From NCBI GenBank assembly GCA_030450655.1, contig JAKDIE010000079.1, positions 1-6,731 of the forward strand: a stretch of DNA of 6,731 bases. The letters are read 5' to 3'. The DNA comes from Ruaniaceae bacterium. Lineage in GTDB: Bacteria > Actinomycetota > Actinomycetes > Actinomycetales > Actinomycetaceae. Below the pieces are notes generated by a model. That model was not told the origin of the DNA. It saw nothing but the letters and a program-made list of their open reading frames with translations, and searched no databases. Within the stretch, counting starts at the first letter, position 1; the number at the start of each line of letters is the position of its first letter. The position numbers were made by a program, and so were the translations under genes. Positions 1-6,118 of this stretch are shown here, piece after piece.

Positions 1-113
1 ATGGTGACTAAAGGGGCGTCTTTGGTCACGAGATGCAACCCGTTCTTCGAAAGTGAGGGCTGGTAGGGGTCTTCGATCGGGATCGTGGCAGAATTGGTCG
101 CCCCGCGGGCCAT
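1..113 (-). CDS. Possible start of an unrecognised protein gene, cut by the left edge
   Basis: An open minus-strand frame starts at an ATG (positions 113-111) and runs off the window after 37 codons, beginning MARGATNSATIPIEDPYQPS. The same frame is closed upstream by a TAG at 149-147; the only other start in between is a TTG at 137. By hand count, G+C at codon positions 1, 2 and 3 is about 54, 49 and 73 percent, the pattern expected of a coding frame in a GC-rich genome. There is no convincing ribosome binding site. I do not recognise the product, and it does not look like the start of FtsY, which often follows smc in actinobacteria. The plus strand is also open from the edge to a TAG at 64-66, so the true gene here could instead be the end of a convergent one. 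Confidence 0.35.
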   Translation of the reverse strand, partial: MARGATNSATIPIEDPYQPSLSKNGLHLVTKDAPLVT

Positions 114-149
114 GCCGCTGCCATCCGGGCCGAGCAACCCCTGCGACTA

Positions 150-180
150 GTGCGCAGGTCAGACGAAAGCTCCTGCGCGC
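150..180 (-). terminator. GC-rich hairpin after smc, possible terminator
   Basis: GCGCAGG at 152-158 is the exact inverse of CCTGCGC at 172-178. A G-T wobble and one more G-C pair extend the stem to 9 bp around a 13-nt loop. It lies 7 bases beyond the smc stop. No T-run follows on either strand, so it would be a U-less hairpin terminator or an mRNA 3' end stabiliser rather than a classical intrinsic terminator. Confidence 0.45.
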
Positions 181-186
181 AGGGCG

Positions 187-3100
187 CTAGCCGTCGAGGC
201 GCTGGGAGATGACCTGCGTGACGCCGTCGTTGCGCATGGTGACGCCGTAGAGGGAATCGGCGATCTCCATGGTGCGCTTCTGGTGGGTGACCACAATGAG
301 CTGGGAGTCTTCCTGCAGCTCGCGGAAGATCTCAAGGAGCCGGGAGAGGTTCACGTCGTCCAGCGCCGCTTCGACCTCGTCCATCACGTAGAAGGGGCTC
401 GGGCGGGCCTTGAAGATCGCCACGAGAAGGGCCACCGCGGTCAGGGAGCGTTCGCCGCCGGAGAGCAGCGAGAGACGCTTCACCTTCTTCCCGGCGGGGC
501 GGGCCTCGATCTCGATGCCCGTGTTCAGCATGTCGCCGGGATTGGTAAGGACGAGGCGGCCCTCGCCCCCGGGGAAGAGCCGGTCAAAAACGATCTCGAA
601 CTCGCGGGCAGTATCGGCGAAGGCCTCGGTGAAGACGCTCTCCACGCGAGTGTCAATCTCCCCGACGATGCCCATGAGGTCATCGCGGGACTTCTTCAGA
701 TCCCGCATCTGCTCGGTGAGGAACGTGTGGCGCTCGGCGAGCGCCGCATGCTCCTCCAACGCGAGGGGGTTCACCTTGCCCAAGCGCACCAGATCGCGTT
801 CGGCGCGCACGAGGCGCTTCTCCTGCTCCTCGCGGACGTACGGCCGCGGCGCGGGCTGCTCATCGCTGCCGGGCACATGCTGCGGAACGAACTGGTGCGG
901 GCCGTACTCTTCGACGAGCACCTCAGGATCCACTCCGAGCTCGGCCACGGCGCGCTCGGTGAGGGCCGCGAGCTTCATGGACTGCTCGGCGCGGATCATC
1001 TCATCGCGGTGCGCCTCGTCCGTGAGGCGCGCGACCTCGTCCGCGAGCTGCTGGATCTCGTCGCGGGTGAGGGCAATCTGGGCGTCGCGGGAATCGCGGG
1101 CCTCTTCCGCCGCGCTTCTTGCCTCGGCAGCGAGTTGGACGGAGCGCTCCGTGGCGCGCAGGGCGAGCGTGGCATCGTCTCGGACGACGGCGGCCACGGC
1201 AGCCGTGCGGGCACGGCGGGCTTCCTTCTCGGCAGCACGGCGGCGGGCCTCACGTTCTGCGGCGGCGGCGGCCTCAAGGGAGGCGGCGCGGCCGGACAAC
1301 GCCCCCGCGCGTTCCTCGAGGGTGCGCAGTTCGAGGCGAGAATCGGTCTCGACGCGGCGGGCCTCACGGGCGCCGCCGCCCGCGGTGTCCCGGATCTGCG
1401 TGGCCGCGGCGAGATCGTCCTCGGCCTCCTCGGGCTCGCGTGACGCGTGCTCGAGGCGTTCGGCGAGGGTGGCGAGCTCGTTGCGATGCTCATCGCATTC
1501 CCCGAGCAGCCGCGTGATGGCGGGTTCGGCGCGCTCTGCCTCGCTGCGGGCCGAGCGGATCGCGGCGCCGAGGCGGCCAAGCTTCTCCGCTACTGCGGCG
1601 ATCTGTGCGTCCGATTCGTGGAGGGCATCGAGCGTGGCCACCACATCGCGGCGCGCTGCTTCGACGGCTTCGCGGGCGGGGACGAGTTCGAAGGTGATGC
1701 GCTCGATCTCGTGGCTGAGCCGGGAGAGTTCGTCGCTCGCCTCTACGATGGCGGCTTGGCGGGCGAAGACGTTGGACTGCACCTCGGCGCCCCCGATCGC
1801 ACGGGTACGCGAGAGGAGATCGCCAGTGCGGGTGACCGCCGTGAGCTCGGGGTGAGCCTCGGCCGTGGCGCGGGCCTCGCTGAGGTCCTCGACGAGCACG
1901 ATACCCGCCAGCAGCGCGGTGATGGCGTGCCCCACGTTTGGATCGCTGGCCGTCACGGCATCGTGTGCCCAGATCGTCCCCTGCGGTGCGGGCTGCGCGC
2001 GCGATTCGGTCCCCGCAGCGATCACGAGGCGCACGGTGCCGAGTTCCTCATCGTGGGCGAGACGCATCGCGTCCACGGCGACGCCGGAATCCGTTGCGAC
2101 GGCCGCATCGGAAAGCGTGCCGAGGCAGGCGACGATCGCCTCGTCCCAGCCGCCGGTCACCGTGATGCTCTCCGGGAGATAGCCGCGCAGGCCCGCCACG
2201 CCCCGCTCGATCAGCGCGGCCGTCGCATCGGCATGTTCCACGGACATCTGCAGGGCCTCGAGCCGGGCGCGGACGGTCTCGCGGCGCGACGAGCGGTCGC
2301 GTTCGGACTCCACGAGCACCTCGAGGGCAGCGCGCGCACGCTCGTGCGCCTCGAGTGCCCGCTCGTGCGCGTCATCGAGATGTCCTTCGCCGTCCTCGGC
2401 GCCCACGGCGTCCCGCTCGAGTTGTGAGTACTCGCGCTCGGCCTCGTCTGCGCGGGCGCGCGCGGCGGCGGCCGCAGTGCGCGTGCGCTCGAGCTCGGCC
2501 TCCGCGGATTCGAGGCGCGAGCGGCGCGTCGCCACCTGGCCCGTGAGTCGTGCGAGCCCTTCGCGGCGGTCCGCCACCCCGCGGTGAACGGCGGCGAGGG
2601 CATGCTCAGCCTCGCGCTCGGAGGCCTCTGCGGCCTTCCGTGACGCTTCGGCCGCCACCAACGCTGCCTTCGCCGAGTCCGCGGCGGTACGCAACTCCGC
2701 TTCTTCCGCACGCACCCGCCGCGCGCGGGCGGCAAGCGCCTCGGGATCCTCCGTCTCGATCGGGAGCATCGGCGAGCCGAGGTTCCGGCAGCGCTCGGAC
2801 GCGACTTGAGCGAGGGACGCGAAGCGCTCCTTGAGCGCGGCGAGGGCGTAGTAGGTCTCCGTGGTCTGCCGCAGCTCCGGTGCCTTCGCTGCGGCCTCAG
2901 CCTCGGCCTGGGCGAGGAAAGTGCGCTGCTGATTCAGGCGATTCTCGGCCCCGCGCTTGCGTTCGGTGAGTGCCGTTTCATCGGCCGTCTCGGCCGCGAT
3001 GAGCGCCTGAGCCTGGACGATGTCATCGGCAAGGAGCCGGCTACGCGCATCCCGGACGTCCGCTTGGATCACGGAGGCACGCCGGGCAACGTCCGCCTGG

Positions 3101-3720
3101 CGGGCGAGCGGGCCGAGCTGGCGGCGGATCTCACTGGTCAGGTCCGTGACCCGTTGCAGGTTCGCACCCATCGAGTCGAGCTTGCGCAGCGCCTTCTCCT
3201 TACGGCGGCGATGCTTGAGAATTCCCGCGGCCTCTTCGATGAAGCCGCGACGTTCCTCGGATGTGGCGGTGAGCACGGCGTCGAGCTGGCCCTGCCCCAC
3301 GATCACGTGCATCTCCCGGCCCATGCCCGTATCGGAGAGCAACTCCTGGATATCGAGTAGGCGGCATGCCGTGCCGTTGATCGCATACTCGGAGCCCCCA
3401 CCCCGGAACAGGGTGCGGGTGATCGTCACTTCCGTGTACGCGATCGGCAGGGCGCCGTCGGCATTATCGATCGTGAGCGAAACCTCGGCCCGGCCGAGCG
3501 GGGAGCGCGTGGACGTTCCGGCGAAGATGACGTCCGCCATCGCGCCGCCACGCAACGATTTCGCGCCCTGCTCCCCCATCACCCAGGCGAGCGCGTCCAC
3601 CACGTTGGACTTGCCTGAGCCGTTTGGGCCCACAACGGCGGTGATGCCGGGCTCGAAGTGGAGAGTGGTCGCCGATGCGAAGGACTTAAATCCTCGCAGC
3701 GTCAACGTCTTCAGGTGCAC
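187..3720 (-). CDS. smc: Chromosome segregation protein SMC
   Basis: SMC is the ATPase of bacterial condensin. With ScpA and ScpB it forms a ring that extrudes and organises DNA loops around the origin for segregation. At 1177 residues this is full length. The N-terminal head carries Walker A GPNGSGKS (residues 31-38), an R-loop arginine near 57 and the Q-loop in VIVGQGQ near 139-145. Alanine-, glutamate- and arginine-rich coiled coil fills roughly 165-500 and 650-1010, either side of a hinge at about 505-650. The C-terminal head has the signature LSGGE (1086-1090), Walker B ending in D1114 and E1115, D-loop ALDD (1119-1122) and switch H1146. All ATPase motifs are intact. The GTG start gives MHLKTLTLRGFKSF, matching the usual actinobacterial N-terminus, and AGGG lies 7 nt upstream. 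The stop is TAG. It is the last gene of the operon, 9 bp after ndk. Confidence 0.98.
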   Translation of the reverse strand: MHLKTLTLRGFKSFASATTLHFEPGITAVVGPNGSGKSNVVDALAWVMGEQGAKSLRGGAMADVIFAGTSTRSPLGRAEVSLTIDNADGALPIAYTEVTITRTLFRGGGSEYAINGTACRLLDIQELLSDTGMGREMHVIVGQGQLDAVLTATSEERRGFIEEAAGILKHRRRKEKALRKLDSMGANLQRVTDLTSEIRRQLGPLARQADVARRASVIQADVRDARSRLLADDIVQAQALIAAETADETALTERKRGAENRLNQQRTFLAQAEAEAAAKAPELRQTTETYYALAALKERFASLAQVASERCRNLGSPMLPIETEDPEALAARARRVRAEEAELRTAADSAKAALVAAEASRKAAEASEREAEHALAAVHRGVADRREGLARLTGQVATRRSRLESAEAELERTRTAAAAARARADEAEREYSQLERDAVGAEDGEGHLDDAHERALEAHERARAALEVLVESERDRSSRRETVRARLEALQMSVEHADATAALIERGVAGLRGYLPESITVTGGWDEAIVACLGTLSDAAVATDSGVAVDAMRLAHDEELGTVRLVIAAGTESRAQPAPQGTIWAHDAVTASDPNVGHAITALLAGIVLVEDLSEARATAEAHPELTAVTRTGDLLSRTRAIGGAEVQSNVFARQAAIVEASDELSRLSHEIERITFELVPAREAVEAARRDVVATLDALHESDAQIAAVAEKLGRLGAAIRSARSEAERAEPAITRLLGECDEHRNELATLAERLEHASREPEEAEDDLAAATQIRDTAGGGAREARRVETDSRLELRTLEERAGALSGRAASLEAAAAAEREARRRAAEKEARRARTAAVAAVVRDDATLALRATERSVQLAAEARSAAEEARDSRDAQIALTRDEIQQLADEVARLTDEAHRDEMIRAEQSMKLAALTERAVAELGVDPEVLVEEYGPHQFVPQHVPGSDEQPAPRPYVREEQEKRLVRAERDLVRLGKVNPLALEEHAALAERHTFLTEQMRDLKKSRDDLMGIVGEIDTRVESVFTEAFADTAREFEIVFDRLFPGGEGRLVLTNPGDMLNTGIEIEARPAGKKVKRLSLLSGGERSLTAVALLVAIFKARPSPFYVMDEVEAALDDVNLSRLLEIFRELQEDSQLIVVTHQKRTMEIADSLYGVTMRNDGVTQVISQRLDG

Positions 3721-3726
3721 GGGGCA

Positions 3727-3732
3727 ACCCTA
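3727..3732 (-). promoter_or_regulatory. TAGGGT before smc: possible leaderless -10 element, overlapping the SD
   Basis: On the minus strand TAGGGT occupies positions -12 to -7 relative to the smc GTG and fits the actinobacterial -10 consensus TANNNT. That spacing would start transcription on the GTG itself. The AGGG inside it (3728-3731) is also a plausible Shine-Dalgarno sequence at 7 nt. The first bases overlap the ndk stop codon. No good -35 is seen 17-18 bp upstream, so the promoter reading is tentative. Confidence 0.3.
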
Positions 3733-4152
3733 TAGGCCAGGGAACCAGATTCCGATCTCACGCTCCGCAGACTGCGCAGAATCGGACCCGTGCACGAGGT
3801 TCTCGATGGGTCCACCCGCGGGCGGCAGCGCCAAGTCGCCACGGATGGTGCCGGGCGGAGCATCCGCGGGGTTGGTGGCGCCGGCGAGCAAACGGAAGCC
3901 CTCGATGACCCCGGTGCCGCTCGCCACGATCGCCACGATGGGGCCCGAGCTCATGTACTCGATGACCCCGGGGAAGAACGACTTGCCGGCGTGCTCCTTG
4001 TAATGCTCTTCGAGCGCCTCAACATTGGGCGGGATCACCCTGAGAGCCTCGAGCGAGTAGCCCTTGCGCTCCAAGCGTGAGAGCACCTCGCCCACGAAGC
4101 CGCGCCGGACGCCGTCGGGCTTGATCAGTATCAAAGTACGAGAGGAAGTCAT
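3730..4152 (-). CDS. ndk: Nucleoside diphosphate kinase
   Basis: Ndk is a cytosolic enzyme that moves the gamma-phosphate of ATP onto other nucleoside diphosphates through a phosphohistidine intermediate, balancing NTP and dNTP pools. The 140-residue protein has the whole active site: K11 in LIKPDGV, Y51, R87 and T93 in FRLLAGATNP, R104 in GTIRGD, and N118 with catalytic H121 in NLVHGSDS. The C-terminus REIGIWFPGL is also typical. Compared from memory with ordinary actinobacterial Ndk, the stretch between GTIRGD and the catalytic N-x-x-H is about four residues longer, with a PPAGGP segment. The ATG overlaps the ABC-F stop as ATGA, implying translational coupling. A weak AGG lies 8 nt upstream. 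The TAG stop is 9 bp before smc. Confidence 0.97.
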   Translation of the reverse strand: MTSSRTLILIKPDGVRRGFVGEVLSRLERKGYSLEALRVIPPNVEALEEHYKEHAGKSFFPGVIEYMSSGPIVAIVASGTGVIEGFRLLAGATNPADAPPGTIRGDLALPPAGGPIENLVHGSDSAQSAEREIGIWFPGL

Positions 4153-5801
4153 GGGGAGAGCCTATAAGCTCCGGGCTCCGGTTCCTCGCATACCGCGGGT
4201 ACGGCGCTCGAGACGATCCCCAGGACCTGCCCGGTCCAGCGGCGGCGCAGCCAGCGGTCGTGGCTCGCGACCACCACAGCGCCCGGGTAGTCATCGAGCG
4301 CCTCCTCGAGTTCTTCAGCCAGCGAGAGCGAGAGGTGGTTGGTGGGTTCATCGAGGAGCAAGACGTCCGGAGGGTTGGCCACAAGCAGTGCCAGGGCGAA
4401 GCGACGCTGTGTCCCGTACGAGAGATCGCCGAGGCGCCGATTCAGATCGCGCGGGTGAACGAGGCCGAGGGAGCCGATCTCGAGGCCGAGCACATCGAGG
4501 ATCTGGCGCGGCGAGAGTTCGAGGTTTGGCCACGTGAGATCCTGCGCGAGGCGCCCCACTCGTAGCCCTGGCCGGGCGAGCCGCCTGCCCGCGCTGGGTT
4601 CGAGGGTGCCGTCCATGACCTGGAGCAGGGTGGACTTGCCCGAGCCGTTTGTGCCGGTGATCAACCAGCGGCCACGGCCCGTCACGTCGAGGGAAATCTC
4701 GCCGAGGCGGCCCGCGACTGAGACGCGTTGGAGGGAGAGCACGGTCTCGCTCTCGGGTGCGTGGCGGCGGCTCGCGAAGCCCGCGAAGCTGAGGGGATCG
4801 TGGGGCTTGGCTACCTGCTCGCGCTGGAGCCGCCCGAGTTGGGTGCGCGCGTCACGGACTCGGCGGCCCACGGTCTTCGCCGCCTTGTCCGAATAGAACT
4901 TCGCGCTCGCTCGAGCCTCGGTGCGTGGCCGATCCGTGTGGAAGACGTCCCGCGCGGAGACGTTCACCACGTGGCGGAGTCGCTTCAGCTCGGCCTGCTC
5001 GTCCCGGTACTGCTGTGCCCAGCGCACGCGATCGAGTTCGCGCTGCTCCAGGTAGTTGGTGAACGAGCCGGTGTAGACGGTTCCCTGGCGCAGCGAATCG
5101 TACCGGCCCGCGGCCGGATCCAGGTCCACGATGCGCGTGGCCACGTCATCGAGGAACGCGCGATCGTGGCTGGAAATCAGCACCGGTCCGCGCCACGCCT
5201 CAAGTTCGGCCACCAGGAAGGCGGTGGCATCGTCATCGAGGTGGTTGGTGGGCTCGTCCAGCAGGAGAAGCGTGGGGTGCCGGAGCAGGATGGCCGCGAG
5301 CGCGAGGCGTGAGCGCTGCCCGCCCGAGAGCCGCCCCAACTGCCGAGAGCGTTCCACATCGCCGAGGCCGAGCCCGGCGAGCGTTGCGTGGATACGCGCG
5401 TCGAGACTCCAGGCCTCGGCGAGTTCGGCCGCCTCGAGCGCCTGCGCGTACGCCTTCTCGGCGCCAAGGTCCGCGCCGAGCGCGGAGGCCGCCGCCTCCA
5501 GGCTGTGGACGATCTCGCGAACGGGGGCTACGGCGTCGACCAGGACATCATCGAGCGTGGCATGCGCGGGGTAGGGCAGTTCCTGCCAGAGCATCTCGGT
5601 GCGCGCCGGCCGTTCGATCGTTCCCGAATCGGGCTCCAGTTCGCCCGCGGCGATGCGCAGGAGGGTCGACTTCCCCACGCCGTTCTCCCCCACCAGTGCA
5701 ACCCTCTCGCCGGGAGGGACAGTCAGCGAGACATCGGTGAAGACGGTTCGATCGGGGTACGCAAACGCGATGCCGTCGAGGAGGAGGTGGTGAGTTGGCA
5801 T
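4149..5801 (-). CDS. ABC-F family ATPase, resembling antibiotic-resistance (TlrC/OleB-like) members
   Basis: ABC-F proteins have two ATPase domains and no membrane segment; they act at the ribosomal E site, as translation factors or by displacing ribosome-bound antibiotics. In this 550-residue protein domain 1 has Walker A GENGVGKST (38-46), signature LSGGQ (158-162) and Walker B with LDEPTNHLDDD (181-191). A charged interdomain linker spans about 253-340. Domain 2 has Walker A GTNGSGKST (383-391), the unusual signature LSYGTQ (460-465) and LDEPTNHLSLSL (483-494), then VVVASHDRWLRRRWTG. The NHLS form and the linker's RRVRDAR segment recall the actinobacterial resistance branch, but resistance is an inference. 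About 20 residues follow the conserved core and reach the ndk overlap. ATG has AGGA 5 nt upstream. First gene of the operon. Confidence 0.93.
   Translation of the reverse strand: MPTHHLLLDGIAFAYPDRTVFTDVSLTVPPGERVALVGENGVGKSTLLRIAAGELEPDSGTIERPARTEMLWQELPYPAHATLDDVLVDAVAPVREIVHSLEAAASALGADLGAEKAYAQALEAAELAEAWSLDARIHATLAGLGLGDVERSRQLGRLSGGQRSRLALAAILLRHPTLLLLDEPTNHLDDDATAFLVAELEAWRGPVLISSHDRAFLDDVATRIVDLDPAAGRYDSLRQGTVYTGSFTNYLEQRELDRVRWAQQYRDEQAELKRLRHVVNVSARDVFHTDRPRTEARASAKFYSDKAAKTVGRRVRDARTQLGRLQREQVAKPHDPLSFAGFASRRHAPESETVLSLQRVSVAGRLGEISLDVTGRGRWLITGTNGSGKSTLLQVMDGTLEPSAGRRLARPGLRVGRLAQDLTWPNLELSPRQILDVLGLEIGSLGLVHPRDLNRRLGDLSYGTQRRFALALLVANPPDVLLLDEPTNHLSLSLAEELEEALDDYPGAVVVASHDRWLRRRWTGQVLGIVSSAVPAVCEEPEPGAYRLSP
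4159..4164 (-). promoter_or_regulatory. TAGGCT before ndk: possible leaderless -10 element, overlapping a weak SD
   Basis: TAGGCT occupies -12 to -7 relative to the ndk ATG, the same placement as TAGGGT before smc, and fits TANNNT. It sits within the last codons of the ABC-F gene. The AGG in it (4161-4163) could instead be a weak Shine-Dalgarno sequence at 8 nt. No -35 hexamer is recognisable. Confidence 0.3.
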
Positions 5802-5806
5802 GGTGG

Positions 5807-5810
5807 TCCT
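5807..5810 (-). promoter_or_regulatory. Shine-Dalgarno AGGA of the ABC-F gene
   Basis: AGGA on the minus strand is followed by 5 nt and the ATG at 5801. It supports this start, which puts the first beta-strand and Walker A at the usual distance for an ABC-F protein. Confidence 0.7.
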
Positions 5811-5886
5811 GACGAATGGGAAGGGTCCCCGCCGGGCGGCGCCTCGGGCGTGGGGCGATCGAATGTCAGTGGCTCAGCACCCGTCC

Positions 5887-5892
5887 ACGCTA
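5887..5892 (-). promoter_or_regulatory. Candidate -10 element (TAGCGT) for the ABC-F operon
   Basis: TAGCGT fits TANNNT and would give an mRNA leader of about 80 nt. The matching -35 position holds only weak sequence. A second candidate, TACTTT at 5950-5955, would give a leader of about 140 nt. The sequence does not decide between them. Confidence 0.22.
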
Positions 5893-5949
5893 ACACCGCA
5901 GCTCCGGGACGATCCAGCGAATTTCCGCCTCTCCCAAGAAATCGGCAAA

Positions 5950-5955
5950 AAAGTA
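5950..5955 (-). promoter_or_regulatory. Alternative -10 element (TACTTT) for the ABC-F operon
   Basis: TACTTT fits TANNNT and lies in the AT-rich core, overlapping the A6 run. The hexamer 17 bp upstream (TTCGGG) matches TTGACA only at its first two bases. A start here would leave a leader of about 140 nt, long enough for attenuation, which is known for several resistance-type ABC-F genes. Confidence 0.22.
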
Positions 5956-6057
5956 CGTCCAGATCGCGATTCCCCGAATTCCAGTCTTCTGAGAGCATCG
6001 AGATTGACTTTTTCGCCGAATCTGGCCGCCCCTCCGTCGCGACCACCACGTCCGAAG

Positions 6058-6066
6058 TTATCCACA
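6058..6066 (+). promoter_or_regulatory. Perfect DnaA-box sequence TTATCCACA
   Basis: The nonamer matches the strong DnaA-binding consensus TTATNCACA exactly. It is 52 bp upstream of the AbiEi-like start codon and 257 bp upstream of the ABC-F start. I found no second copy in this intergenic region, so it is not an origin. It may be a DnaA-responsive regulatory or titration site, or a chance match. Confidence 0.5.
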
Positions 6067-6118
6067 GGCGGCCAGGAGGGGGTTACGCGGGCGCTCCCCC
6101 GCATGCGACGGTCAATGT

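Larger units (their letters stand above)
5802..6118. other. Non-coding region between the divergent ABC-F and AbiEi-like genes
   Basis: This 317-bp stretch contains no convincing gene. Both flanking genes read away from it, so it should hold both promoters. A core at 5937-6020 is about 46 percent GC by hand count and contains an A6 run (5947-5952) and a T5 run (6009-6013). The part next to ABC-F (about 5820-5860) is very GC-rich and could fold in the mRNA leader. The part next to the plus-strand gene carries a DnaA-box sequence and short GC-rich inverted repeats. Confidence 0.75.

Noticed and set aside
1..66. Plus-strand frame open from the left edge to a TAG at 64-66
   Set aside because: Only 21 codons are visible, and G+C by codon position (about 38, 52 and 71 percent) fits coding less well than the minus frame. 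It is not excluded.
283..2427. Long plus-strand open frames opposite smc (283-1443, 410-1855, 1447-2427)
   Set aside because: They lie antisense to a complete smc with all motifs intact. Long antisense frames are expected opposite GC-rich, alanine- and arginine-rich coiled coil, and their translations show no recognisable domain.
6004..6009. TTGACT as a plus-strand -35 element
   Set aside because: The -10 position 17-18 bp downstream is pure GC-rich sequence with no TANNNT match.
5723..6049. Minus-strand frame of 108 codons across the intergenic region into ABC-F
   Set aside because: It starts at a GTG without a ribosome binding site, overlaps the ABC-F start in another frame, has a proline- and serine-rich tail, and shows no recognisable family.
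6115..6117. Alternative ATG at 6115 for the plus-strand gene
   Set aside because: It is in a different frame, and its arginine- and serine-rich translation has no AbiEi-like features. ATG 6119 gives the family-like N-terminus.
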